Below the pieces are notes generated by a model. The model searched no databases, was not told the DNA's origin, and saw only the letters and a list, made by a program, of their open reading frames with translations. This document shows, in pieces, positions 53,510 to 62,455 of a DNA stretch of 64,000 nt. A program made the translations under genes and the position numbers. Source of the stretch: Thermobacillus sp. ZCTH02-B1 (GTDB lineage: Bacteria > Bacillota > Bacilli > Paenibacillales > Paenibacillaceae); the NCBI RefSeq assembly GCF_002159085.1, contig NZ_LZRU01000017.1:1-64000 (forward strand), read 5' to 3'. Numbering within the stretch: position 1 is the first letter of the stretch; each line of letters starts with the position of its first letter.

Positions 53510-55109
53510 CGAGGTCACGATCCGCGAAGGCTTGAAGGCGAAAATCGACTGGGATGCGCTCGGATTCGCGATCTGCGCCGAAGCCGCCGACGGCGAGGAA
53601 GCGCTGCGGGCCATCGAGACGCACGAACCGGACGTCGTGTTCACGGACATCCGCATGCCGGTCATGGACGGACTCCGGCTGCTCAAGGAGTGCGCCGAGC
53701 GGTTTCCGCACGTGAAGACGGTCGTCCTGTCGGGCTACGACGAGTTCTCGTACGCGCAGGTCGCGCTTCGTTACGGAGCCAAGGACTATCTGCTGAAGCC
53801 GATCATCCGCAAGGAACTGACCGGGCTGCTGGAACGGATCCGGCGGGAGTTCGAGGAGCAGCGGCGGGACCCGCGGGAAGGGCAGGCGCCGTCCGACTGG
53901 AACGAGCAGACGGCCCATTTCCTGCGCGAACAGTTCCTGCTGGATCTGGTCAAGGGGGCGGACCGCCCGTTTCCCGAACAGATCCGGGAGCATGCCGCGC
54001 GGCTCGGGCTTGACGCCTACCTGGCGGATGACGCGAAGGTCCGCTTCCTGGTCGCGGAGATCCGCCACGAATCGATGTATGAACCCGGCGGGCGGCGGGA
54101 TGACCTGCTGTTTCTCGCGTTCTATTATCTCGTTCGGGAACTTTGCCAGGAATGGCGGCGGGACGCGTTCGTCTTCCATGATCCGGCCAGGCGGAACATG
54201 CTGCATCTGATCGTGGGCGCGGACGAGGACGAGCGAGCCGTGGAAGCGTGGGCGGACCGGACGCTGCAACCCGCCGTCCGGCGGTATCTCAAGGCCGAAT
54301 GCGTGGTCGGCATCGGCTCCGCGGTGTCCGGACTCGGGAACCTGAGGGAAGGATTCCAGTCGAGCCTGTACGCCTGGTCGCTGAGTCCCTCCGGCCTGAA
54401 ATCCGGCATCATCCTCGCCGACCGCGCCATGAAGGATGATCCCGGCTTTCCGCCCCAGACGGAGCGGAAGCTCGCCACCCAGCTGCAGAACCTGGACGCC
54501 CGGGCCTTTGAAGCCTGCCTGAACGAACTGCTGGGACCCGAACTGTCCTTCCGCAGCCTTGCCGTGCGGTTCCTGAAAATCCTGTTCGTGCTCGAAACGT
54601 TCTGCCGGCGGCATGAACTGGAGTCGCCGGAGATCGACCGCATCCTGCTGGGCATGCCGGACAGCGTCTGGCAGCTGCAGAACGGGATCCGCATGAAGAC
54701 GCTCCTTGCGGATCTCGCTGCCCGCGCCATCCGGCAGGTCCGGGAAACGCAAGCCTCCGGCGGCGCGGAAATCGTGACCGCGATCAAGCGCTATCTGCAT
54801 GACAATTATGCGTCCAGCGACATCAGCCTGGGGTTGCTCGCGGAGACCTTCCACGTCAACCCGACGTATCTGTCGGAATTGTTCAAGAAGCACACCGGGG
54901 AAACCTATACCGAGTACCTGATGAATCTCCGCATCGACAAGGCCAAGACGCTGCTGAAGGATCCGCTGCTCCGGGTCGTCGATGTCTCGGAGCTCACCGG
55001 TTTTTCCAATCCGAACTACTTCAGCATCGTGTTCAAGAAGCAGACGGGCATGAGCCCGCTCGAATACCGGAACCGGGAGCTGGGACGCGACGGAAACCGA
55101 TCAATTTGA
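53484..55109 (+). CDS. YesN-type response regulator with AraC output domain
   Basis: A 541-residue regulator. The receiver domain has LIVDDE and Asp55 in VVFTDIRMPVMDG, with the conserved Lys in DYLLKP. A middle region of about 280 residues of unknown fold leads to a C-terminal AraC-type DNA-binding domain, with ISLGLLAETFHVNPTYLSELFKKHTG and DVSELTGFSNPNYFSIVFKKQTGMSPLEYR. It is the partner of the overlapping YesM-type kinase and likely activates the sugar importer genes that start 90 bp downstream. Confidence 0.94.
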   Translation: MFKVLIVDDEVTIREGLKAKIDWDALGFAICAEAADGEEALRAIETHEPDVVFTDIRMPVMDGLRLLKECAERFPHVKTVVLSGYDEFSYAQVALRYGAKDYLLKPIIRKELTGLLERIRREFEEQRRDPREGQAPSDWNEQTAHFLREQFLLDLVKGADRPFPEQIREHAARLGLDAYLADDAKVRFLVAEIRHESMYEPGGRRDDLLFLAFYYLVRELCQEWRRDAFVFHDPARRNMLHLIVGADEDERAVEAWADRTLQPAVRRYLKAECVVGIGSAVSGLGNLREGFQSSLYAWSLSPSGLKSGIILADRAMKDDPGFPPQTERKLATQLQNLDARAFEACLNELLGPELSFRSLAVRFLKILFVLETFCRRHELESPEIDRILLGMPDSVWQLQNGIRMKTLLADLAARAIRQVRETQASGGAEIVTAIKRYLHDNYASSDISLGLLAETFHVNPTYLSELFKKHTGETYTEYLMNLRIDKAKTLLKDPLLRVVDVSELTGFSNPNYFSIVFKKQTGMSPLEYRNRELGRDGNRSI

Positions 55110-55156
55110 AGATCGATTGCCGAGAATATTGAATGCGTCGACACCTGCCCGGACCC

Positions 55157-55162
55157 TATAAT
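55157..55162 (+). promoter_or_regulatory. -10 element of the sugar-importer genes
   Basis: A perfect TATAAT lies 37 bp before the binding-protein start. No -35 hexamer stands at 17 bp, as expected for a promoter that needs an activator such as the preceding AraC-type regulator. Confidence 0.45.
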
Positions 55163-55198
55163 CGAGTCGAACTTCTCGGAAATGCGGGGTGTCGATGA

Positions 55199-56566
55199 AT
55201 GGACAACAAGAAGGGGAGAATTCTGGGGATCCTGCTGCTCGCCGTCATGCTGGTCTTCGGACTGGCCGCCTGCGGCGGCGGAAGCGGCAAAGGCGGCAAT
55301 GCTTCCGACGGCAGCCGGCAAAGCGAGGGCGATGGCGGCGGAAGCGGCAACACCGGCGCAAGCGACGACAGCGGCAGCGGAAACACCGGAGGAAAGCAGG
55401 TCACGCTGGACTTCGTCTGGTTCACCGACGGCATCGAAGGCGAAGTCATGAAAGCGATTATCAAGGACTATGAAGCGGAAAATCCCAACGTCAAGATCAA
55501 CCTGGTGGAAGTGGCTTACAGCGATCTGAGCACGAAGCTCAGGACGATGATCGCGGGCGGAAGGCCTCCGGCGCTGGCCCGCGTGACGGATACGGGGTAT
55601 TACAAGAACCAGGCGCTTCCGCTGGATGATTACATCGGCGATCAGGAAGCGTTCACGTCCCAGTTCATGGATTCGATCAAACCGTACTACGTGATGGACG
55701 GCAAGGTTATCGCCGTGCCGATGGACGTCACCGCGAACGGGCTGATTTACAACAAGACGCTGTTCGACAAGGCCGGCGTTCAGGTTCCGCAATCGCCGGA
55801 CGAAGTCTGGACCTGGGACGAGTTCAAGGATGCGCTGAAACAGGTCATGGAGAAGGGCGGCGCCAAGTTCGGCCTCGTCTGGGACTTCACGCCGCACCGC
55901 TATTCCACGCTGCTGTACCAGTTCGGCGGAAGCATTTTCAATGCGGACGGCACGGCGGCGGCGATCAACGACGATGCGGGCGTCAAGGCGCTCGAATATT
56001 TCGTCCAGCTGCACAAGGACGGCATCATTCCGGAGTCCGTCTGGCTGGGCGGCGAAAATCCGAACAACCTGTTCCGCACGGGCACGGTGGCCGCGCACCT
56101 CGCCGGCAACTGGATGCTCAGCAACTACCGGGAAATCACCGAATTCGAATGGGGCGTCACCTACATGCCGAAGGCGGAACGCCGTTCGTCGGTGCCCGGC
56201 GGCAAGTACGTCATGGCCTTCAAGGGATCCGGCGTGGAGGACGAGGCGGCCAAGTTCCTGTTGTACCTCTCGTCGAAGGAGGTCAACGGCCGTTACTGCC
56301 AGGAATCGCTGTTCATCAGCCCGCGCAAGGACAACGCGCAGCTTGACTATGCCTTCGGCAAGGAAATGTTCGAGATCTTCTCCAACGAACTGGCGAACAC
56401 GCCGGCGGAGGCGGCGAACGACTGGTCCAGGCAGGAACTGATCACCCAGTTCACGACGGACATGCGCAACCAAATCGTCGAAGCCGTGGCCGGCAACATG
56501 ACGCCGCAGAAAGCCATGGATCAGTTGGCCGCGCTGATCAACGCCATCATCGCGAATACGAACTGA
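55199..56566 (+). CDS. Sugar-binding lipoprotein of an ABC importer (family 1)
   Basis: A 455-residue extracellular solute-binding lipoprotein. The signal ends in lipobox LAAC (Cys25), then a long Gly/Ser/Asn linker, then the family 1 fold with EGEVMKAIIKDYEAENPNVKINLVEV, YVMDGKVIAVPMDVTANGLIYN and YLSSKEVNGRYCQESLF. It captures oligosaccharides outside the cell and delivers them to the two permeases encoded next. The ATPase gene (usually MsmX-like, encoded elsewhere) is absent. GGGGTG lies 7 nt upstream of the ATG. Confidence 0.94.
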   Translation: MDNKKGRILGILLLAVMLVFGLAACGGGSGKGGNASDGSRQSEGDGGGSGNTGASDDSGSGNTGGKQVTLDFVWFTDGIEGEVMKAIIKDYEAENPNVKINLVEVAYSDLSTKLRTMIAGGRPPALARVTDTGYYKNQALPLDDYIGDQEAFTSQFMDSIKPYYVMDGKVIAVPMDVTANGLIYNKTLFDKAGVQVPQSPDEVWTWDEFKDALKQVMEKGGAKFGLVWDFTPHRYSTLLYQFGGSIFNADGTAAAINDDAGVKALEYFVQLHKDGIIPESVWLGGENPNNLFRTGTVAAHLAGNWMLSNYREITEFEWGVTYMPKAERRSSVPGGKYVMAFKGSGVEDEAAKFLLYLSSKEVNGRYCQESLFISPRKDNAQLDYAFGKEMFEIFSNELANTPAEAANDWSRQELITQFTTDMRNQIVEAVAGNMTPQKAMDQLAALINAIIANTN

Positions 56567-56603
56567 GCGCCAACAACCGATGGCAAGCGGCATTCCGCCG
56601 ATC

Positions 56604-56628
56604 GGGCTGCCTATCCGGCAGCCCTTTT
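56604..56628 (+). terminator. Intra-operon attenuator between binding protein and permeases
   Basis: GGGCTGCC (56604-56611) pairs with GGCAGCCC (56617-56624) over a 5-nt loop, followed by TTTT. It lies between the binding-protein stop and the first permease. Partial termination here would give more binding protein than permease, a common need in such operons. Confidence 0.68.
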
Positions 56629-56660
56629 CCATCGGCAGCACGTTCCGGCGAGGTGATTCC

Positions 56661-57524
56661 ATGCGACCGAAATCCTATGTGCCCTATGTGTTTCTGATGC
56701 CCAACCTGCTGATCTTCTCCGTGTTCATCGTCTTTCCGGCCCTGTTCGGCATCGTGTACTCCTTCCACAAATACGACGGGCTGAACCCGATGGAATTCGT
56801 CGGCTTCAGGAATTATGCCTCCCTGCTCCAAAGCCGCGAGTTCTGGGAGGTCATGCGCCGTACCTTCGTATACGTCGTCACGGCCGTTCCCTTGATTTTC
56901 GCGGGGGCGCTGCTGATCGCCATGATGCTGGTCCAGGAGATCCGGGGCAGGGGACTGTTCCGCGCGGTCTACTATTGGCCGGTCATGATCTCGTTCATCA
57001 TCGTCGGTCTGACCTGGAAATGGATCCTCGGCGACAGCTTCGGCGTGGTCAATTACCTGCTGGAGCGGATCGGACTGGAACCGGTCAAATGGCTGTCGGA
57101 TCCGACCTACGCGAAACTGTCGGTGATCCTGGCGACGCTCTGGTCCCGGATCGGATTCTACATGGTCATCTTCATCGCCGGCCTGCAATCCATTCCGCAG
57201 GACTACTATGAAGCGGCCCGGATCGATGGCGCGAACCGGATTCGCACGTTCTTCAACATCACCCTGCCGCTGCTCAAACCGACGAGCCTGCTGGTGCTGA
57301 TCCTGTCGGTCATCGAGGCGTTCAAGCAATACCCGCTCATGATGGCCCTGACAGGCGGCGGTCCCGGCAAAGCGACGACCAACATCGTCCAGTACATCTA
57401 CCAGACGGGCTTCATCAAGATGCAGCTCGGCATGGCGAGCGCCATGTCGGTCGTCCTGTTCGTGATCATCGCCGTGTTCACCGTCTTCCAGTTCCGGCTG
57501 ACGAGAGGAGGGGCCATCGAATGA
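56661..57524 (+). CDS. Sugar ABC permease, first subunit (MalF/LplB-like)
   Basis: A 287-residue permease with six membrane helices. The coupling loop contains YYEAARIDGANRIRTFFNITLPLLKPT, the EAA motif that binds the ATPase. The start at 56661 (MRPKSYVPYVFL) has GCGAGGTG 6 nt upstream; an in-frame extension to 56580 would span the attenuator and is rejected. Its stop overlaps the next start. It forms the channel with the second permease. Confidence 0.93.
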   Translation: MRPKSYVPYVFLMPNLLIFSVFIVFPALFGIVYSFHKYDGLNPMEFVGFRNYASLLQSREFWEVMRRTFVYVVTAVPLIFAGALLIAMMLVQEIRGRGLFRAVYYWPVMISFIIVGLTWKWILGDSFGVVNYLLERIGLEPVKWLSDPTYAKLSVILATLWSRIGFYMVIFIAGLQSIPQDYYEAARIDGANRIRTFFNITLPLLKPTSLLVLILSVIEAFKQYPLMMALTGGGPGKATTNIVQYIYQTGFIKMQLGMASAMSVVLFVIIAVFTVFQFRLTRGGAIE

Positions 57525-58339
57525 CCGCCCGCAACAAGGCGTTGCTCTACATCGCGCTGATCGCCCTGTCCCTGCTGTACCTGTTCCCGGTGGTCTGGGT
57601 GGTCCTGTCGTCCTTCAAGGACGCGAACGAACTGTACGCCTGGCCGCCCCGGCTGTTTCCGAAGCATTTCACGCTGGAAAACTACACGACCGCACTGGAA
57701 GAAGGGAATTTCGGCCGCTATTTCCTGAACAGCGCCTTCGTCACCATCACGTCCACGCTGCTGCTCATTCTGATCAACACGATGGCGGGATTCGCGCTGG
57801 CGAAGTATCGCTTCAAAGGGGACACGTTCATTCTGATCGCGATCATCTCGACGCTCATGATCCCGCTGGAAGTCATCATGATCCCGATCTTCAAGGTGAT
57901 CAGCTGGCTGGGCATGTACAACTCGTACTGGGGCATCATCATCCCGCCCGCCGCCACGCCGACCGGCGTATTCCTGATGCGCCAGTTCCTGCTGACCGTG
58001 CCCGACGATCTGCTCGAGGCCGGGCGCATCGACGGCGCTTCCGAATGGCGGCTGTACACGCGGGTGATCCTGCCGATCGCGACGCCGGTGGTGGCCACGC
58101 TCGCCATCTTCTCGTTCATGTGGCGCTGGGATGATTTCCTGTGGCCCCTGATCGTCATCAGCACGCCCGAAAAATATACGATTCAGCTCGCCCTGTCCAA
58201 TTTCATCGGGCAATACGACGTGGACTGGGGCAGCCTGCTCGCGATGTCGGTCGTCTCGATGATCCCGGTCCTGATCGTGTTCCTCATCTTCCAGCGGCAG
58301 TTCGTCAAGGGCATCGTCATGACGGGCATCAAGGGCTGA
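57521..58339 (+). CDS. Sugar ABC permease, second subunit (MalG/YtcP-like)
   Basis: A 272-residue permease with six membrane helices. The EAA loop reads LLEAGRIDGASEWRLYTRVILPIATPV, and the C-terminus RQFVKGIVMTGIKG is typical of MalG-type subunits. The ATG overlaps the previous stop (ATGA at 57521-57524). The 3' end overlaps the convergent glpP gene by 11 bp, so there is no room for a terminator between them. Confidence 0.94.
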   Translation: MTARNKALLYIALIALSLLYLFPVVWVVLSSFKDANELYAWPPRLFPKHFTLENYTTALEEGNFGRYFLNSAFVTITSTLLLILINTMAGFALAKYRFKGDTFILIAIISTLMIPLEVIMIPIFKVISWLGMYNSYWGIIIPPAATPTGVFLMRQFLLTVPDDLLEAGRIDGASEWRLYTRVILPIATPVVATLAIFSFMWRWDDFLWPLIVISTPEKYTIQLALSNFIGQYDVDWGSLLAMSVVSMIPVLIVFLIFQRQFVKGIVMTGIKG

Positions 58340-58907
58340 CGCCCAGCCACCCGTCCCACAGCTCCATCCGCGACGTCGTCACGGCCGCCGCCCCCGCCTC
58401 CAGCGCCGCCGCCACCTCTTCCCGCGTGCGGATGAGCCCGCCGGCGATGACGGGGACGCCGGTCCGCTCGCGCACCTCGCGGATCCATTGCGGCAGCAGG
58501 CCCGGCAACACCTCGATCAGGTCGGGCTGCGCCTGCTTCGCCACCTCGACGCTCGTGTCGATCGCGCCCGAGTCGATCAGGAACAGCCGCTGGATCGCGA
58601 GCGCGCCGTTCTGCTTCGCCTTGCGGATGACCGCGGCCCGCGTGGAGATGAGCCCGGCCGGCCGGATCTGCCGGCACAGAAATTCCGCGGCGTATTCATC
58701 GTTCTTAAGCCCGTCGATCAAATCGGCGTGCAGCAGCACGCGCTTGCCGTGGTCCGCCGCGAGCTTCACCAACGACTGCAGCAGGCCGAGGCGCCCGCCC
58801 AGCATGACGATCCACCTGGCTTCGGTCTTCAGCAGCCGCTCCAGTTCCTTCGGATGCCGGAAGGCGGGCAGCAGCCGCTGTCCGCCGAACGGATGGTCCG
58901 TCGCCAC
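58329..58907 (-). CDS. glpP: Glycerol-3-phosphate responsive antiterminator
   Basis: A 192-residue protein of the GlpP family with a TIM-barrel-like fold. Diagnostic blocks are VMLGGRLGLLQSLVKLAADHGKRVLLHADLIDGLKNDEYAAEFL, LIEVLPGLLPQWIREVRERTGVPVIAGGLI and the closing EAGAAAVTTSRMELW. With glycerol-3-phosphate it binds leader RNA and lets polymerase pass a terminator; the glpD leader at 44306-44376 is the obvious target here. It starts at a GTG with GGAGGG 7 nt upstream. Convergent overlap with the permease gene. Confidence 0.93.
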   Translation of the reverse strand: MATDHPFGGQRLLPAFRHPKELERLLKTEARWIVMLGGRLGLLQSLVKLAADHGKRVLLHADLIDGLKNDEYAAEFLCRQIRPAGLISTRAAVIRKAKQNGALAIQRLFLIDSGAIDTSVEVAKQAQPDLIEVLPGLLPQWIREVRERTGVPVIAGGLIRTREEVAAALEAGAAAVTTSRMELWDGWLGVSP

Positions 58908-59272
58908 CGCTCATCCCTCCCGTAATCGGCCTCACGCCGTCCTGTCCGTTCCGATAGCCGGTCCGTGATGCCGGACGTCCGGCCGTGACCGGATCCGGTT
59001 GTCCGTCACGGTTGCCCATCATTTCTCCGGATGCGATGAAAAAACCTGCCGGCGCGATCCCGACGGATCATGCCGGCAGGCCCTGACATCCGTGTCGCTT
59101 CCGGAACGGTCCCCGCCCCGCTTCTCAAAGACAATCCGCTTCCGATCCGTTTCCGGAACGATCACGGCCCCGCGTCTCCGGGACGAGCCGCGGCCGCTCC
59201 GCTCCCGGAACGATTCGCGGCCGCACCGCCCGGACATTCCCCGCCGCGCCGCGGACCGGGTCCGGCGGAGCG
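58908..59272. other. Intergenic stretch with terminator and short degenerate repeats
   Basis: Besides the terminator at 59039-59079, the block at about 59097-59230 is made of loosely repeated units that share CCGGAACG followed by a run of C, G and A (59101, 59152 and 59208 regions). No gene is supported; reading frames here are GC-driven. Confidence 0.4.
59039..59079 (-). terminator. Terminator downstream of the ferredoxin reductase gene
   Basis: CCTGCCGGC (59044-59052) pairs with GCCGGCAGG (59071-59079), with an inner GATCC/GGATC pair. On the minus strand a T-run follows. It is almost 200 bp past the stop. Confidence 0.88.
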
Positions 59273-60349
59273 TCATTTCGGCGCGCCGGCGAGCTCCGCG
59301 AACAGCCGCTTCTTGAGCGCGCGGTTGCGCTCCCGGAACAGCTCGTTGTGCGAGGACACCATCCCCCATCCCGGCGCGTCGGGCGTGATGTACTGCTTCG
59401 CCCGGTTGACCGCGTTCGCGGCATCCTGGAAGCAGCCGGCGATCAGATGGAGCTTCCCTTCGTGCCACAGGATGTCGCCCGCCGCGAACAGCCCCGGTAC
59501 GCTCGTCTCGCCGGACGGCGTGCCCTTCACGCAGTATTCGTCCTTCATCTCGATGCGGACGCCGCTGTTCCCGATGATGTCCGTCTCCCGCTCGTAGCCG
59601 TGGCAGACGACGAGGTCGTCGATTTCGAGCTCCGCGACCGCGCCGTCTTCCAGATCCTTGAGCGCAACCCGGCCGATGAGATCCTCGTCCCGCTCCGACG
59701 GGATCAGACGGATGATCTCGGTGTTCGGCAGGCATACGACGCCGTTCCGTTCCAGCATCGTGACCGACGCTTCGTGGCCCTTCAGCGTGTCCCTGCGGTA
59801 CGTCAGATAGACCTTGCGCGCGAATTCGCTCAGCTCGTTCGCCCAGTCGATCGCCGAGTTGCCGCCGCCGGCGACGAGCACCGTCCTGTCCCGGAAGCGG
59901 CCGATCGACTTCACGGTATAGTGCAGGTTCGACGCCTCGAACCGCTCCGCGCCCTCCAGATTCAACTTCGTCGGCTTCAGGATGCCGCCGCCGATCGCAA
60001 GGATGACGGTCCGCGAATGGTGCAGCCTGCCCGACGCCGTCCGCAGCACGAACAGGCCGTCCTCGTCTTTGTCGATCCCGGTGACCTTCTCGTTCAGCAC
60101 GATCTCCGGGTTGAACGTCATCGCCTGCCGCACGAGGTTCCCGATCAGCTTCTCGCCCGTCGTCGGCGGCAGGCCGCCGACATCCCAGATCACCTTCTCG
60201 GGATAGACGTTGAGCTTCCCGCCCAGGAAAGGCTGGCACTCGATGAGCTTCGTCTTCATCTCGCGCAGCCCGCTGTAGAAGGCCGCGTACAGGCCGGCCG
60301 GGCCGCCGCCGATGATCGTCACGTCGAACAGTTCGCGTTCTTTCGTCAT
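59273..60349 (-). CDS. Ferredoxin--NADP reductase, type 2 (YumC-like)
   Basis: A 358-residue flavoprotein related to thioredoxin reductase but without the CxxC pair. FAD motif DVTIIGGGPAGLYAAFYSGLREM at the N-terminus, NADPH motif VLVAGGGNSAIDWANEL in the middle, and VPGLFAAGDILWHEGKLHLIAGCFQDAANAVNRAKQYI near the end are typical of YumC. It passes electrons between NADPH and ferredoxin or flavodoxin in the cytosol. A Fur box overlaps the promoter region upstream, so expression probably rises in iron shortage. Confidence 0.94.
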   Translation of the reverse strand: MTKERELFDVTIIGGGPAGLYAAFYSGLREMKTKLIECQPFLGGKLNVYPEKVIWDVGGLPPTTGEKLIGNLVRQAMTFNPEIVLNEKVTGIDKDEDGLFVLRTASGRLHHSRTVILAIGGGILKPTKLNLEGAERFEASNLHYTVKSIGRFRDRTVLVAGGGNSAIDWANELSEFARKVYLTYRRDTLKGHEASVTMLERNGVVCLPNTEIIRLIPSERDEDLIGRVALKDLEDGAVAELEIDDLVVCHGYERETDIIGNSGVRIEMKDEYCVKGTPSGETSVPGLFAAGDILWHEGKLHLIAGCFQDAANAVNRAKQYITPDAPGWGMVSSHNELFRERNRALKKRLFAELAGAPK

Positions 60350-60485
60350 GACGGTTCCTCTCCTTGCGTCCTTGCGGCAACATGCCGTGACACCGCCGGA
60401 CGGCCGGATTCACGTCACGCTGCCGGATTTTCTTTCGCGCCGTCCAGAAGCAGGCGCCCGAAGAAGGCCGTTGGCCTTGCGATAT

Positions 60486-60500
60486 TGAGAATCATTATCA
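60486..60500 (-). promoter_or_regulatory. Fur box upstream of the ferredoxin reductase gene
   Basis: On the minus strand TGATAATGATTCTCA matches the 7-1-7 Fur consensus TGATAATNATTATCA in 14 of 15 positions counting N as a match. It is 137 bp before the reductase start. Confidence 0.75.
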
Positions 60501-60625
60501 TATCAAATGCCGCATCCCATATTATCATCGCGCCGTCGGCGTGTCAATAACCGGCGTCACGGGGCGCGCCATGCCTCATCACGGCCCGATGCCGCAAGTC
60601 TCGAACCGCCGGGACATGCGATCCG

Positions 60626-61534
60626 TCAACCGGCGGCGAAGACATATCGAAAGTTCCATACCGTCCATTCGTCCATCTCGTACCACGTCTCCTTGCCGTT
60701 GTCCGCCACTTTGAGCAGGTTGTCCAATCCCTCGTAGGATACGAATTCGATGGTTCCCCCGTGGGCATACAGCCTCAGCAGGTAGCGGATCTTTTCCGGA
60801 TGGGGATCGGGCGCGGGAACCTGTTTCTTTTCAGCCGGGATGAAATTCTGGGCGACCAGCTTCATGCGATGGGTCGATGTGAGGTATCCATCGTGGTTTC
60901 CTTCCCCTTCATAAAAATAGATCAGCCCCGTATCCCAAAGCCTTTCTTCGAACGGAGCCTCCGGCATGTAATCGGGACGCTTCAGCAAAGCGTCCACGAT
61001 CGGGCGCAAGTCGCCGTTCGTGCCGAACCCCTTCATCCCGTACCAGTCGGGAAACGCAATCAGCCCGTGATCCCCGACCTGAATCCGGATCCGCTCGTTT
61101 CCGTCGCCGAGGTGAAAATAAACCTCGAGCAAATTGTGGGGAGTATGCGTCTCTTCTCCGGTAATGAAGGTGAATATGGATATGAGCTCCTCTTTCAATT
61201 TCGGATGTTCGATCGGAATCGTGGCCGGCGCATAATTCGCATCTTCGCAGACCAGCACGATTTCGTCCCATTCCTTCTTCTGCAGATATTCCCGCAGTTT
61301 GTCCGGGGCCGGTATTCGTAACGTCACGTCCCCGTTTTCGGCATTCGCCGGCTGAGCGGGATCCGTCCCGGAATCCCCGGTGTTCAGGGGAGCGGGGCGA
61401 AGCGGGACGGAAACCTCGTCGATCCGCGGCGTCTCGGACACGGGCGCCTTGCCGGAAGAACGACCCGTGCATGCCGCCGCAAACAAGAGCACGGAAAAAA
61501 TCAACAGTCCAATCGTCCGTTTGACGATTGCCAT
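60626..61534 (-). CDS. Putative lipoprotein of unknown function
   Basis: A 302-residue protein with a lipoprotein signal (IGLLIFSVLLFAAAC, lipobox AAAC), a short Pro/Thr-rich linker and a C-terminal domain containing IRIQVGDHGLIAFPDWYGMKGFGTNGD and LRLYAHGGTIEFVSYEGLDNLLKV. I do not recognise the family; the C-terminal half has repeated short strands like small extracellular binding or inhibitor domains. Start 61534 is chosen because it gives a proper signal; an upstream GTG/ATG extension adds eleven residues before the positive N-region. Monocistronic. Confidence 0.75.
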   Translation of the reverse strand: MAIVKRTIGLLIFSVLLFAAACTGRSSGKAPVSETPRIDEVSVPLRPAPLNTGDSGTDPAQPANAENGDVTLRIPAPDKLREYLQKKEWDEIVLVCEDANYAPATIPIEHPKLKEELISIFTFITGEETHTPHNLLEVYFHLGDGNERIRIQVGDHGLIAFPDWYGMKGFGTNGDLRPIVDALLKRPDYMPEAPFEERLWDTGLIYFYEGEGNHDGYLTSTHRMKLVAQNFIPAEKKQVPAPDPHPEKIRYLLRLYAHGGTIEFVSYEGLDNLLKVADNGKETWYEMDEWTVWNFRYVFAAG

Positions 61535-61626
61535 GTTCAAATCCACCCCCCATCCCGTAACGGACATCCGTTGACATGACCGCGCAATCCGTGCAATATG
61601 ATGGTATTATGCATGATTTTACCACA

Positions 61627-61935
61627 ACATCAACGGCATCCGCAGCCGGACGCGCCCCTACAGGCCGTCCGGGTTCGCGAGCGGGTGGAACATCGCCTCG
61701 ACGAGATCGGTCGGCCCGGGCGGCGCGGGAAGATTCGCAGGAAGACGGCCGGAAGCGCGCCCAGGACAAGCAGCGTCAGAATTGCCGACCGCTCCCTCTT
61801 CCGCGCCGCGCCGATCTCCGGCCGTTCCCCCGGAAATATCAGCGCCTCCGCAAGAATAAAGACAGCCGGCATTCACCCCTTCTTCGCCGGCCGCTCCCGC
61901 CCCCCGGCCGTGCAATCGTCGAACGTCCCTCGCCT
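61627..61935 (-). pseudogene. Second decayed fragment, membrane-protein-like
   Basis: One frame carries FILAEALIFPGERPE and a hydrophobic AILTLLVLGALPAVFLRIFP. Another frame continues PPGPTDLVEAMFHPLANPDGL and stops at the TAG near 61660. Both pieces look coding but in different frames. It may be another germination-operon remnant. I could not name it and chance is possible. Confidence 0.3.
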
Positions 61936-61939
61936 GGCC

Positions 61940-62205
61940 GCAAGATGCTCGCATCATTTCCTTGCGCACTTTCACCTCCGGAAACTTCTCATATCCCACC
62001 GGACCTTCACCTTGCGCCATTCAAGCGGATACCTGCGATGGAAAACCTCTGCGATCCCGATGATGTCCGTCCTCAGGTTCCGCTTCACCGTCTGCTCGAT
62101 GCGGAGAACAATCGTCCGCTCGAGCTTCTCTCGAACAGCCGGTACCAGCTCTGCAAAACGTTCGAACCGTACTTGAACATCGGAATCGGATGTCTTAAAT
62201 TCCAA
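61940..62205 (-). pseudogene. Remnant of a GerAC-type spore germination protein
   Basis: About 70 codons read like the extreme C-terminus of Ger(x)C lipoproteins: IEQTVKRNLRTDIIGIAEVFHRRYPLEWRKVKVRWD. GerAC proteins end with a DIFGFGE-HR-YP-EWKK-K--WD pattern followed by FPE and basic strands. Here the frame ends after RWDMRSFRR, while the next frame continues EKFPEVKVRKEMM, so a small indel near 61997 broke the gene. The N-terminal four fifths are missing and replaced by AT-rich DNA just upstream. No gerAA or gerAB gene is intact nearby. Confidence 0.6.
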
Positions 62206-62371
62206 TATTTAAATTTAATAACATTTGATATAATATTAGGATAGATTTGGATAATCCATTTTATGGTCCTATTTCAATTATATATACCAATATTTTGTTT
62301 CTCATCCATCATGGAATTCAATATTAATGGAAACATCCATATCAACAAATAGATAAAGGAGATGATTTATA

Positions 62372-62404
62372 ATGTGGATGCCATATAATGGTACTCCTTT
62401 GTGA
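62372..62404 (+). CDS. Candidate 10-codon leader peptide
   Basis: An excellent ribosome site, AAAGGAGATGA at 62355-62365, stands 6-8 nt before ATG. The ten codons read MWMPYNGTPL and end in TGA. It lies 52 bp upstream of the secreted cysteine-rich protein gene in the same AT-rich block. Too short for family matching. It could be a leader peptide controlling the next gene or a small product in its own right. Confidence 0.4.
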   Translation: MWMPYNGTPL

Positions 62405-62455
62405 TGTCATCATTTGCTCCATCATTATAAAAACTCTGAATGGAGGGAACATGTA

